Source: Kribbella pittospori (GTDB lineage Bacteria > Actinomycetota > Actinomycetes > Propionibacteriales > Kribbellaceae). Taken from it: a DNA stretch of 64,000 nt. Location: NCBI RefSeq assembly GCF_004331465.1, contig NZ_SJKB01000004.1, positions 248,001 through 312,000 of the forward strand, in the 5' to 3' direction. Every line of letters begins with the position of its first letter. The stretch's first letter is position 1. The position numbers and the translations under genes were made by a program. The notes beneath the pieces were generated by a model that searched no databases, was not told where the DNA came from, and saw only the letters and a program-made list of their open reading frames with translations. Positions 44,067 to 52,743 of the stretch are shown here, piece by piece.

Positions 44067-45425
44067 TCATTGACCCAGGTCGCGCTCGTAGTCGGCCTGC
44101 ACCTTCGCCGCGAAGGCCCCGGGTTTCGTCTTCCCGGCCAGCAGCAGTTGCGTCTGCGGGATCAGGCTGTTGACGTGGATCGATGCGGTCGCATCAGCCA
44201 TGAAACCGACCAGTCCATTGCTCTTCAGCAGTTCCTGGAAGGCGGCGACAGTCGCGGCGACTGCCGATCCCTCCGGCGCTGTCGGAGCAGGGGCGTCCGA
44301 CGGGCCGGCAGGCACGAGACCGCCGAGGTTGACCGTGTCCTGCCGTGCCTTCGCGTCGGTCTGCACGAAGTTCAGGAACGCGGCCGCGACATCGGCATGC
44401 GGAGACTTCGCCGGGATCCCCAGGTTGGCGGCGGCGGTCATCGCGTACGACGGTCCACCGGACTCGCCGGCCGGGAAGAGGAAGAAGCCGAACTTGCCGG
44501 CGCCGGCCTTGTCCAGTCCGGGTGCCTGCCAGTTGCCGCTCGGGAAGAACACACCGTTGCCCTTGAGGAACTCGGCCGGCGCGCGCGTCTGGTCGATGTC
44601 GTTCACGTCGGCCGGCAGGAAGCCCGATTGTCCCCACCGCCGCAGTGTCGTGGCGCCCTGCACCGTCGCCGCGTTGTCAACACTCGCGCCCGGCTTGGCA
44701 TAGTTCCAGTCCTGGATGGCCTGCGCGTCGCCCGCGGCAGCCATCACCAGGTTCTGCAGCGGGTAGACGCTGCCGCCGTCCTTGCCGTTGATCATGATCG
44801 GCTGCAGCCCGGCGCCCTTCGCCTTGGCGAGCAGTTGCTCGAACTCGGCAACGGTCGCCGGCGGCTGCGTCATGCCGATCCGCTGCGCGAGTGCCTTGTT
44901 GTAGTAGACCCCTGTGAGCCCGAACCCGGCCCCGGCGGCGTACAGCGAGCCCGTCCCGCGCTGCTTGCCGTCCGGTCCGACCCGGGTGGAGGCGAACTGC
45001 GACTGCGGCCACTTGTCCCACCCGTACGCCGTGGCGTACGGATCGAGGCTGGTGAGCAGCTGGTCCTCGATCAGGTTGCCGAGCTGGGACACCCGGACCA
45101 GGTCGGGAACGTTGCTCCCAGCAAGAATACGGGCGACGTTCGTGGTCAGCGCGGCATAGTCCTGGTTGTCCACCTGGACGGTGACGTTGCCGTACTTGGC
45201 ATGGAACTGCTCTCCGAGTGCGGTGTAGAACGGGACGTCGACGCCACTGTTGACGAGCAGCTTCAGCGTGACGGGTTCCGTTCCGACGCCAGTGGTCACC
45301 GCCTTGGACGGCGCCGTACCCGCCTCGGAGTTACCGCCGGGTGCACAGGCGGCGAAGAGCAGCGCAGAGGCCGCTGCGACCGCGGCCGCCTCGACGAATC
45401 TGCGGTACTGGGTCAGCGATCGCAC
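44067..45425 (-). CDS. Extracellular solute-binding lipoprotein (sugar type)
   Basis: The 452-residue protein has a signal peptide with lipobox (ALLFAACAPGG) and the family 1 solute-binding fold: VTLKLLVNSGVDVPFYTALGEQF, DLVRVSQLGNLIEDQLL, GVYYNKALAQRIG, and a Trp-rich ligand pocket region. CUT1 binding proteins deliver oligosaccharides or glycosides to the permease pair encoded downstream. Its start overlaps the esterase stop by 13 bases. Linkage to an esterase suggests that the imported compound is an acylated sugar or glycoside (inference). Confidence 0.9.
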   Translation of the reverse strand: MRSLTQYRRFVEAAAVAAASALLFAACAPGGNSEAGTAPSKAVTTGVGTEPVTLKLLVNSGVDVPFYTALGEQFHAKYGNVTVQVDNQDYAALTTNVARILAGSNVPDLVRVSQLGNLIEDQLLTSLDPYATAYGWDKWPQSQFASTRVGPDGKQRGTGSLYAAGAGFGLTGVYYNKALAQRIGMTQPPATVAEFEQLLAKAKGAGLQPIMINGKDGGSVYPLQNLVMAAAGDAQAIQDWNYAKPGASVDNAATVQGATTLRRWGQSGFLPADVNDIDQTRAPAEFLKGNGVFFPSGNWQAPGLDKAGAGKFGFFLFPAGESGGPSYAMTAAANLGIPAKSPHADVAAAFLNFVQTDAKARQDTVNLGGLVPAGPSDAPAPTAPEGSAVAATVAAFQELLKSNGLVGFMADATASIHVNSLIPQTQLLLAGKTKPGAFAAKVQADYERDLGQ

Positions 45426-46411
45426 GACATCTCCTTGGAAGACTCGGTGGAGTGGAAGGCACGGCGGACGGCGTCGCCGGCCACGCCGACGGCGTGGTGC
45501 GCGTCGGTCATCACGGCGAACATCTCGAAGAAGCCATGGATCTGGCCCGCGTACTCGTGCAGCTCGACCGGTACGCCGGCCTCCTCCAGACGCCGGACGT
45601 AGTCCTCGGCCTCGCCGCGGAGGAAGTCGTGTTCAGCGGTGATGACGGTCGCGGGCGCGGCGCGGTCCACGGACTCGGCGTGGAGTGGGGACGCGTAGGA
45701 CGCCGTACGGGCTTCCGGGTCGGGAACGTAGGTCGCCCAGATGTACTGGAGCCGCCGGTAACTGTTGGCCCCGAAGCCCGTTCGGCCCGCGAACGTCGCA
45801 TACCGTTGCCGGAACGCGAGCTTGTACTCGGTGTCCTCGGTGCTGTCGAGTGCCGGATAGACGAGCAGCTGGTTCGCCAGCTCGACACCTTCGTCCCGCG
45901 CCCTGAGCGCGACCGCCGCAGCGAGATTCCCGCCCGAACTGTCGCCGCCGACGGAAACGCTGCCGAACCTTCGCCGGGCCCAGGTGACCGCGGTCCACGC
46001 GTCGTCGAAGCCGGCCGGGAAGGGATGCTCGGGCGCGAGCCGGTAGTCGATCGACAAGACGGCACACCCAGCCCGATTCGCCAGTGCGCGGACGACACCG
46101 TCGGCGGTATCGAGGTCACCGTGAATCCAGCCGCCGCCGTGTGCCCAGACCAGCACGTCTGTTTCCGCTCCGGTCGGGCGGTAGAGCCGGCCGCGTACGC
46201 CGTCCGCATCGACGGATTCGACGGACGCCACCGGCGAGGGCTGACCGGTCACCGCCAGGACCTTCTCGCGTGCATCCGCCCGGACGACCCCGATGTCGGC
46301 GTCCCACGGGTCGGGCGACGGTCGGGCGCCGGCAAGGAACGCCTCGACCTGCGCGTGCGGGCGGGGCGGGACGTCCTCCTCGTCGCGGACTGTCGCGGTC
46401 CCTGCGCTCAT
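45413..46411 (-). CDS. Alpha/beta hydrolase, hormone-sensitive-lipase family
   Basis: The 332-residue esterase has the family's oxyanion motif AHGGGWIHGD, the nucleophile elbow GGDSSGGNLAA, the acid in AEHDFLRGEAEDY and the histidine in GQIHGFFEM. No signal peptide is seen, so hydrolysis would follow import. It is the first gene of the operon leading into the sugar-type ABC importer. The promoter region contains two palindromes presumably bound by the divergent TetR protein; the nearer begins 29 bp from this start codon. Confidence 0.9.
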   Translation of the reverse strand: MSAGTATVRDEEDVPPRPHAQVEAFLAGARPSPDPWDADIGVVRADAREKVLAVTGQPSPVASVESVDADGVRGRLYRPTGAETDVLVWAHGGGWIHGDLDTADGVVRALANRAGCAVLSIDYRLAPEHPFPAGFDDAWTAVTWARRRFGSVSVGGDSSGGNLAAAVALRARDEGVELANQLLVYPALDSTEDTEYKLAFRQRYATFAGRTGFGANSYRRLQYIWATYVPDPEARTASYASPLHAESVDRAAPATVITAEHDFLRGEAEDYVRRLEEAGVPVELHEYAGQIHGFFEMFAVMTDAHHAVGVAGDAVRRAFHSTESSKEMSCDR

Positions 46412-46439
46412 CGGGTCGTCCTTTCGTTGCCGACATTCC

Positions 46440-46457
46440 AGACTGAGTACTCAGTCT
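46440..46457. promoter_or_regulatory. Operator 1 for the divergent TetR regulator
   Basis: AGACTGAGTACTCAGTCT is an 18-bp perfect palindrome between the divergent esterase and TetR genes. It sits close to the esterase start, so binding should block leftward transcription. It shares the core GAGTACTC with a second site exactly 30 bp away. Confidence 0.8.
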
Positions 46458-46472
46458 GTTTTGCAAAAGCTA

Positions 46473-46488
46473 CCGAGTACTCAGTCGG
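46473..46488. promoter_or_regulatory. Operator 2 for the divergent TetR regulator
   Basis: CCGAGTACTCAGTCGG keeps the GAGTACTC core of operator 1 and a diverged left arm. The centre is 30 bp from that of operator 1, about three helical turns. Midway between the two centres lies a third small palindrome, TTTTGCAAAA (46459-46468). The site lies upstream of the tetR start and could mediate autorepression. Confidence 0.7.
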
Positions 46489-46539
46489 TTGTCTATGCTT
46501 GGCGGCGACCCGTCCCGGCCACCAGGAGGTAGATCGACC

Positions 46540-47166
46540 GTGCCCGCTACGCCCAGGACCAAGACCTCGTCCGCCAAGGGCCTCGAGACGCGGGAGCGGA
46601 TCGTCGACGTCGCCGTACGCTTCATCGCCCGCAACGGAGCGCGCGGCACGAGCCTCGCGGACATCGCGGCCGAGGCGGGCGTGTCACAGACCGGGTTGCT
46701 GTATCACTTCGGCAGCAAGGAGGCGCTGCTCAGCGCCGTACTGGACCGGCATCTGGCCTTCACCGAGGAGTGGTTGTGGGGCGACGGCCCCGACCCCGGC
46801 CTCAAGATCGTGGACATCATCGCCCGGCACATGGCCAGTTGGCCGAGCCAGCACGACGACAAGGTGTACAGCCTGCTCGGCATGAACACCGTCGTACTCG
46901 GGGAGAACGTGAGCCCCGATACCGATCTCCATCCGCGCCTGGTCGAGGGTTACGGGACGACGATCGAGCGGGTTACGGCGACGCTGCGATCCGCCCAGCA
47001 GCGCGGCGAGATGCGCACCGACGTCGACCCGAAGCTCAAGGCGATGGAGATCATCGCCTTCTGCTACGGAGTCGAGGCCGCCTGGTTGGTCGACCCAACG
47101 ATCCCGGTCGCCGCCGCAGCCGCACAATGGGCCGCCCAGCAGACCACCCAGCTGGCGACTACCTGA
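46540..47166 (+). CDS. TetR-family transcriptional regulator
   Basis: The GTG at 46540 has an AGGAGGT site about nine bases upstream and gives 208 residues; a longer frame from 46489 starts inside operator 2 and was rejected. The HTH is RERIVDVAVRFIARNGARGTSLADIAAEAGVSQTGLLYHFGSKEALL. The C-terminal ligand domain has no recognisable specificity. It almost certainly represses the divergent esterase/sugar-importer operon through the paired palindromes. Confidence 0.88.
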   Translation: MPATPRTKTSSAKGLETRERIVDVAVRFIARNGARGTSLADIAAEAGVSQTGLLYHFGSKEALLSAVLDRHLAFTEEWLWGDGPDPGLKIVDIIARHMASWPSQHDDKVYSLLGMNTVVLGENVSPDTDLHPRLVEGYGTTIERVTATLRSAQQRGEMRTDVDPKLKAMEIIAFCYGVEAAWLVDPTIPVAAAAAQWAAQQTTQLATT

Positions 47167-47239
47167 CCGCGCTGTACGTCCGTCGGGGTAGACGCAGTGT
47201 CTCCTTCGGGCCGACGCGGTAGCGGCCCGTTGTCGCTCA

Positions 47240-47259
47240 GGATCGTACGTACGTGATCC
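47240..47259 (+). promoter_or_regulatory. Dyad upstream of a membrane-protein gene
   Basis: GGATC and GATCC flank a ten-base alternating core (GTACGTACGT), 18 bp before the start codon of the membrane protein. It could be an operator or a 5'-leader hairpin. I cannot name a regulator. Confidence 0.35.
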
Positions 47260-47277
47260 GAGTGGACGGAGAGGGAG

Positions 47278-47829
47278 ATGAGTAGCGCAGTACTGGACGT
47301 TGCGGCGGGGAAGTCGTGGCGGCTGGGTGGGAGGACCCGGAAGGCCGTGCTCGTGCTGCATCTGGCCTCGGTGGGTTCGTGGCTCGGGCTCGACGTGGTG
47401 ATGGCGGTGCTGACGTTCACCGCGATCGGTACGGACGACGAGAGCACCAAGGCGCTGTGCTTCCGCGTACTCGAACTCGTCACGATCTGGCCGATGACGA
47501 TCTCCGGGCTGGCGTGCCTGGTGACCGGGGTGTTGCTGGCCGTCGGCAGTAAGTACGGCCTGACGAAGTACTGGTGGGTGGTCGTGAAACTGGTCATCAA
47601 CCTGCTGTTGAGCACGCTCGTCCTGATCGCCCTCCGGCCGGGCGTCGACGAGCTCGCGGATCGCGGCGAGGCCAACGACCTGGCGGTTCCGTTGAACGAC
47701 ATGATCTTCCCGCCGATCGTGTCGCCGACGCTGCTGATGGTCGCGGTCGTCCTGTCGGTCTTCAAACCATGGGGCCTGCTACGCAAGGGGAAGGCGACTG
47801 GGAGCAGCAGCCGTGAGCACGCGACCTAG
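47278..47829 (+). CDS. Four-TM membrane protein (DUF2269-like)
   Basis: The 183-residue protein starts at ATG 47278 after GGAGAGGG. It has four hydrophobic segments: VLVLHLASVGSWLGLDVVMAVL, TIWPMTISGLACLVTGVLLAV, YWWVVVKLVINLLLSTLVLIAL and VSPTLLMVAVVLSV. The tail is basic. The pattern resembles small integral membrane proteins of the DUF2269 type, often of unknown function in actinobacteria. It stands alone between the TetR gene and a strong bidirectional terminator. Confidence 0.65.
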   Translation: MSSAVLDVAAGKSWRLGGRTRKAVLVLHLASVGSWLGLDVVMAVLTFTAIGTDDESTKALCFRVLELVTIWPMTISGLACLVTGVLLAVGSKYGLTKYWWVVVKLVINLLLSTLVLIALRPGVDELADRGEANDLAVPLNDMIFPPIVSPTLLMVAVVLSVFKPWGLLRKGKATGSSSREHAT

Positions 47830-47861
47830 GAGCGCGCGTCGTGGACGCGTGGGGAAATACT

Positions 47862-47891
47862 CGACCCCGCCTGCTCAGGCAGGCGGGGTCG
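47862..47891. terminator. Bidirectional hairpin terminator
   Basis: A perfect 12-bp stem (CGACCCCGCCTG at 47862-47873 with its complement at 47880-47891) and a six-base loop lie between the convergent membrane-protein and glgP genes. It ends transcription in both directions in all likelihood. Confidence 0.78.
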
Positions 47892-47910
47892 GGTACTTCT
47901 AGGACGTTGG

Positions 47911-47926
47911 GCTCAGAATTCTGAGC
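47911..47926. other. 16-bp perfect palindrome across the glgP stop codon
   Basis: GCTCAGAATTCTGAGC reads identically on both strands and includes the last codons and the stop of glgP. It could extend the terminator structure or be a protein-binding site. It may also be chance. Confidence 0.45.
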
Positions 47927-50513
47927 CGGCGGGGAGGTCGGGGGCGGAGGGGTCGTCGTCGGGGTCGGACGGGCCGGCGGCCAGGCCGAGTTCGGCGGGG
48001 CTGGCGAGGCCGGCGTGGTTGGGGACCACTCGGACGGTGTAGCCGAAGGGGCCGGTTCGATCGAGTTTCAGTTCGCCTTCGTAGCGGTGGCGGTTGCCCT
48101 CGTAGGTTTCCGCCATCGCCAGCGTCGCGCGGACCGGGTCGGTGATCTCGTCGTTGGTGTCGACCCGCCCGTGCAGCACCTCGACACAGATGTCCGACGG
48201 CTCGAGATCCCCGAGCGCCGCGAAGGCACGGATCCCGACCGTGGTCCCGAGCTGAGGTACGTCGCCCAGGCCCTGCAGCTCCACGTGGTCGACGCGGATC
48301 TGCGGCCAGGCCGTCCGGACCTTCTTCTTCCACGCCGCAAGCTCGCGGGCACCGTCGTACGTAGAGTTCAGCGACCGCGACGAATGCGCCGCCGGGACGT
48401 ACAGCTGCTCGACGTAGTCGCGGACCATCCGGGTGGCGAGCACCTTCGGACCGAGCTCCTTGATCGTGTGCCGGAGCATCTCGATCCAGCGGCCCGGCAC
48501 CTCACCGTCGTAGAAGCGCGGCGCGACCTGCTTCTCGATCAAGTCGTACAGCGCGTGCGCCTCGAGGTCGTCACGCCGGTCGGTGTCCTCGATCCCTTCG
48601 GCGGACGGGATCGCCCAGCCGAACTCGTCGTCGTACCACTCGTCCCACCATCCATCGCGGATCGAGAGGTTCAACGCACCGTTGAGAGCAGCCTTCATGC
48701 CCGACGTGCCGCACGCCTCGTAAGGACGCAGCGGGTTGTTCAGCCACACATCGCAACCCGGGTACATCGGCTGCGCGAGCGCGATGTCGTAGTCGGGCAC
48801 GAACACGATCCGGTGCCGTACCTCCGGGTCGTCGGCGAAGCGGACCATCTCCTGGATGAGCTTCTTGCCACCCTCGTCGTGCGGGTGCGCCTTGCCGGCG
48901 ATGACGATCTGGACCGGCCGCTGCGGGTGCAGCAGCAGCGCCTTCAACCGGGCCGGGTCGCGCAGCATCAGCGTGAGCCGCTTGTACGACGGGACGCGGC
49001 GGGCGAAGCCCATCGTCAGGACGTCCGGGTCGAGGATGGAATCGACCCAGCCGAGCTCTGCGTCGCTGGCGCCGCGGTTGATCCAGGACTGCCGGACCCG
49101 GGCCCGGGTGTCGTCGATGAACCGCTGCCGCAGAGTCCGCTTGGTCTCCCAGATCTGCGCGTCGGACGTCTTGTCGAGGCCGTCGAAGACGCCGTCGCTC
49201 TCGGCCGTGTCGGTGGCGGCGTACGTGAGCCCGTGGATCTCCCGCGCCACCCAGGTCGGCGCGTGGACGCCGTTCGTGATCGAGGTGATCGGTACGTCGA
49301 CCGGGTCGAAGCTCGGCCACAGTCCGGCGAACATGCCGCGGCTGACCACGCCGTGCAGCTTGGATACGCCGTTGGCCCGCTGAGCGAGCCGCAGACCCAT
49401 GATCGCCATGTTGAAGACGCCCGGGTCGCCGCCCTCGAAGTCCTCGGCGCCGAGCTCGAGGATCCGGTCGATCGGCACGCCCTCGCCGTACGCGTCGGGA
49501 GAGAAGTGCTGCTGGATCAGCTCGACCGGGAACCGGTCGATGCCGGCCGGGACCGGCGTGTGGGTGGTGAACACAGTGCCGCCGCGCGCGACCTCGAGCG
49601 CGGTGTCGAAGTCCAGCGACTGGTCGGTGGCCAGCTCACGGATCCGCTCGATGCCGAGGAAGCCGGCGTGACCCTCGTTGGTGTGGAACACCTCGGGCGC
49701 CGAGTGCCCGGTGATGCGGCAGAACGTGCGGACCGCGCGGACACCGCCGACGCCGAGCAGCAGTTCCTGGAGCAGCCGGTGCTCGGTCGAACCGCCGTAC
49801 AGCCGGTCGGTCACCTCGCGCTCGGCGGGGTCGTTCTCCTCCATGTCGGAGTCGAGCATCAGCAGCGGCACCCGGCCGACCTGGGCGACCCAGATCTGCG
49901 CGTGCAACTGCCGGTTGCCGGGCAGCGTCAGGGTCACGGTCGCGGGGGCGTCGCCGTCGCGGAGCAGGCTGATCGGCAGCCCGTCCGGATCCACCAGGGG
50001 GTAGCGCTCCTGCTGCCAGCCCTCGGCGTTCAGCGACTGCGCGAAGTAGCCGTGCCGGTACAGCAGGCCAACGCCGATCAGCGGTACGCCGAGGTCGCTG
50101 GCCGCCTTCAAGTGGTCACCGGCCAGGATGCCGAGACCACCCGAGTACTGCGGGAGGACGTAGGTGATGCCGAACTCCGGGGAGAAGTACGCCACCGAGC
50201 TCACCGGGGAGCCGGCGTCGGTCTGGAACCACCGGTCGCCGGACACGTAGGCGTTCAGGTCGGTTACGGCCAGTTCGAGCCGGCGCAGGAAGACATCGTC
50301 GTGGGCCAGCTCGTCGAGCCGGGCCGCCGGGACCTCGCCGAGGAGCTTGACCGGGTCACCGCCGGTGCTCCGCCACAGCTGCGGGTCGACCGCTTCGAAG
50401 ACGTCCTGCGTCTCCGGGTGCCAGGACCAGCGGAGGTTGTTCACCAGGGTGCCCAGGCCGGTCAGCGGCTCGGGCAGGACAGGGCGGACGGAGAATCGTC
50501 GTATCGCTCGCAC
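47913..50513 (-). CDS. glgP: Alpha-glucan phosphorylase GlgP
   Basis: The 866-residue GT35 enzyme releases glucose 1-phosphate (or, in GlgE-pathway organisms, perhaps maltose-derived units) from alpha-glucans. The N-terminal domain (PLTGLGTLVNNLRWSWHPETQDVFEAV) marks the long bacterial/archaeal subgroup with DUF3417. The PLP lysine is about K607 in ACGTSGMKAALNGALN. YFSPEFGI, FTTHTPVPAG and TNGVHAPTWV are conserved. The C-terminus carries an acidic low-complexity extension. It is divergent from glgE across 241 bp, so the two enzymes of alpha-1,4-glucan turnover are probably coregulated. Confidence 0.93.
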   Translation of the reverse strand: MRAIRRFSVRPVLPEPLTGLGTLVNNLRWSWHPETQDVFEAVDPQLWRSTGGDPVKLLGEVPAARLDELAHDDVFLRRLELAVTDLNAYVSGDRWFQTDAGSPVSSVAYFSPEFGITYVLPQYSGGLGILAGDHLKAASDLGVPLIGVGLLYRHGYFAQSLNAEGWQQERYPLVDPDGLPISLLRDGDAPATVTLTLPGNRQLHAQIWVAQVGRVPLLMLDSDMEENDPAEREVTDRLYGGSTEHRLLQELLLGVGGVRAVRTFCRITGHSAPEVFHTNEGHAGFLGIERIRELATDQSLDFDTALEVARGGTVFTTHTPVPAGIDRFPVELIQQHFSPDAYGEGVPIDRILELGAEDFEGGDPGVFNMAIMGLRLAQRANGVSKLHGVVSRGMFAGLWPSFDPVDVPITSITNGVHAPTWVAREIHGLTYAATDTAESDGVFDGLDKTSDAQIWETKRTLRQRFIDDTRARVRQSWINRGASDAELGWVDSILDPDVLTMGFARRVPSYKRLTLMLRDPARLKALLLHPQRPVQIVIAGKAHPHDEGGKKLIQEMVRFADDPEVRHRIVFVPDYDIALAQPMYPGCDVWLNNPLRPYEACGTSGMKAALNGALNLSIRDGWWDEWYDDEFGWAIPSAEGIEDTDRRDDLEAHALYDLIEKQVAPRFYDGEVPGRWIEMLRHTIKELGPKVLATRMVRDYVEQLYVPAAHSSRSLNSTYDGARELAAWKKKVRTAWPQIRVDHVELQGLGDVPQLGTTVGIRAFAALGDLEPSDICVEVLHGRVDTNDEITDPVRATLAMAETYEGNRHRYEGELKLDRTGPFGYTVRVVPNHAGLASPAELGLAAGPSDPDDDPSAPDLPAGSEF

Positions 50514-50563
50514 CGGGACACCGTACCGGCCTCGGGTTCAGGAGACACCTTCGGTATGCATCG

Positions 50564-50584
50564 ATCTTGCAACGCTGGCAAGAT
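50564..50584. promoter_or_regulatory. Dyad in the glgP/glgE divergent promoter region
   Basis: ATCTTGC (50564-50570) and GCAAGAT (50578-50584) form a seven-base dyad, immediately followed by a TTTTGCAGA copy of the half-site. CTTGCAG-like repeats are bound by LacI-family MalR proteins in streptomycetes, so a maltose/glucan-responsive repressor is a reasonable guess. The rest of the 241-bp gap (50514-50754) shows no other structure I trust. Confidence 0.4.
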
Positions 50585-50754
50585 TTTGCAGACCGTCCCC
50601 AGGGTCCGGTTACCAAGGTTCCACTGTGTGGTCCGAAATGTGACCACTGCATGTCATGGTCTACGACGGGGAACCGATAACGTCAGTGCTGTAGTCCCGA
50701 CGTACATACCCCTCGGCCGGATCCGCAATCGGAAAGCGAAGGTTCGTCTACGCC

Positions 50755-52743
50755 ATGACTGGGCGCATCCCGATCACCGACGTCACCCCGACCGTCGACG
50801 CCGGAGCGTATCCGGCCAAGGCCTCGGTCGGCGAGACCTTCACCATCGCGGCCACGGTGTTCCGTGAGGGCCACGACGCGGTGAACGCGAACGTCGTACT
50901 GACCTCGCCGACCGGGCAGACCAGACGGATGCTGATGGCACCGGTCGGGCAGGGCAGCGACCGGTGGACGGTCGACGTGACCCTGCAGGAGCAGGGTGCG
51001 TGGACGTTCGCGGTCGAGGGCTGGAGCGACCCGTACGGCACCTGGCGGCACAACGCCGAGATCAAGGTCCCGGCCGGCCTCGACGTCGACCTGATGTTCG
51101 CCGAGGGCGCAGCGTTCTTCGACCGCGCCGCTGCCGGCGTACCGCCCGCCGTCCGTGCAGACCGGGCCACGCTGAGCGACGCCGCGCACGCGCTGGCGAA
51201 CGGCGCGCTGCCGCCGGAGGCGCGGTTGGCCGCGGGCATCTCGCCGCAGGTCCGCGCCGCGCTCGGGCGCTACCCGGTGCGTGAGCTGATCACGTCGTCG
51301 GAGACCTACCCGGTGTGGGTCGACCGGACCCTCGCGCTGTACGGCAGTTGGTACGAGTTCTTCCCGCGGTCCGAGGGAGCGACGTACGACGAAGAGTCCG
51401 GGCAGTGGAAGTCCGGGACGTTCCGTACGGCGGCCAAGCGGCTGGACGCGGTAGCCGGGATGGGCTTCGACATCCTGTATTTGCCGCCGATCCACCCGAT
51501 CGGTCATGCGTTCCGCAAGGGCCCGAACAACACCCTCGACCCGAAGCCCGGTGACCCCGGGTCGCCGTGGGCGATCGGCTCGGACGAGGGCGGACACGAC
51601 GCGATCCACCCCGAGCTCGGCACCTTCGAGGACTTCGAGTACTTCGTCGGCCGGGCCCGCGAACTGGGCCTCGAGGTCGCGATCGACCTGGCCCTGCAAG
51701 CGTCGCCGGACCACCCCTGGGTCAAGGAACACCCGAAGTGGTTCTCGATCCGCGCCGACGGCTCGATCGCGTACGCCGAGAACCCGCCGAAGAAGTACCA
51801 GGACATCTATCCGATCAACTTCGACAACGATCCCGAAGGCATCTACGCCGAGGTGCTGCGGATCGTCCGGTTGTGGATCGAGCACGGCGTGACCGTGTTC
51901 CGGGTCGACAACCCGCACACGAAGCCGGTCAACTTCTGGGAGTACCTGCTCGGCGAGATCCGCAAGACCGACCCGGATGTGGTGTTCCTGTCCGAGGCGT
52001 TCACCCGGCGGCCGATGATGCGCGAGCTGGCCAAGGTCGGCTTCCACCAGTCGTACACCTACTTCACCTGGCGCAACGAGAAGTGGGAACTGGAGGAGTA
52101 CCTGCAGGAACTGACCAAGGAGACCGGGCACTTCCTGCGGCCGAACTTCTTCGTCAACACGCCGGACATCCTGACCGCGTACCTGCAGTACGGCGGTCCG
52201 GGCGCGTTCAAGATCCGCGCCGCGATCGCGTCGACCGCGTCGCCGGCCTGGGGTGTGTACGCCGGGTTCGAGTTGTTCGAGCACGTGGCACTCCGGCCGG
52301 GCTCGGAGGAGTACCTCGACACCGAGAAGTTCCAGTTGCGTCCGCGCGACTGGGACGCCGCGGCCGCCGAGGGTCGCACGCTGGCGCCGTACCTGACCCT
52401 GCTCAACAACATCCGCCGCCGGCACCCGGCCCTGCAGCAACTGCGCAACCTGTCGCTGCACTCGGTCGAGGACGAGGCGATCATGTGCTACTCCAAGCGC
52501 ACGACCGCCCCCGACGGCCACAGCGACACAGTCATCGTCGTGGTGAACACCGACCCGCACTCAGTGCGCGAAACCATGGTCCACCTGGACATGGCCGCGC
52601 TCGGCATGCGGCCTGAGGACACCTTCACCGTGTACGACGAGATCACCGGCGCTACGTGGCGCTGGGGGCAGCAGAACTACGTCAAACTCGACCCGAACGG
52701 CGAACCTGCCCACATCCTCGCCGTCCGCCGCGGCCAGGCCTAA
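50755..52743 (+). CDS. glgE: Alpha-1,4-glucan:maltose-1-phosphate maltosyltransferase GlgE
   Basis: GlgE (662 residues) extends alpha-glucans with maltose units from maltose 1-phosphate. Domain order is normal: an N-terminal beta-sandwich (residues 5-110), a helical domain with S insert, the GH13_3 barrel and a C-terminal beta domain. The nucleophile is D385 in FRVDNPHTKPVNFW and the acid/base is E414 in FLSEAFTRRPMM. ILYLPPIHPIGHAFRKG is the family fingerprint. Neither treS nor a maltokinase gene is adjacent, so maltose 1-phosphate must come from a distant locus. It is divergent from glgP. Confidence 0.95.
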   Translation: MTGRIPITDVTPTVDAGAYPAKASVGETFTIAATVFREGHDAVNANVVLTSPTGQTRRMLMAPVGQGSDRWTVDVTLQEQGAWTFAVEGWSDPYGTWRHNAEIKVPAGLDVDLMFAEGAAFFDRAAAGVPPAVRADRATLSDAAHALANGALPPEARLAAGISPQVRAALGRYPVRELITSSETYPVWVDRTLALYGSWYEFFPRSEGATYDEESGQWKSGTFRTAAKRLDAVAGMGFDILYLPPIHPIGHAFRKGPNNTLDPKPGDPGSPWAIGSDEGGHDAIHPELGTFEDFEYFVGRARELGLEVAIDLALQASPDHPWVKEHPKWFSIRADGSIAYAENPPKKYQDIYPINFDNDPEGIYAEVLRIVRLWIEHGVTVFRVDNPHTKPVNFWEYLLGEIRKTDPDVVFLSEAFTRRPMMRELAKVGFHQSYTYFTWRNEKWELEEYLQELTKETGHFLRPNFFVNTPDILTAYLQYGGPGAFKIRAAIASTASPAWGVYAGFELFEHVALRPGSEEYLDTEKFQLRPRDWDAAAAEGRTLAPYLTLLNNIRRRHPALQQLRNLSLHSVEDEAIMCYSKRTTAPDGHSDTVIVVVNTDPHSVRETMVHLDMAALGMRPEDTFTVYDEITGATWRWGQQNYVKLDPNGEPAHILAVRRGQA

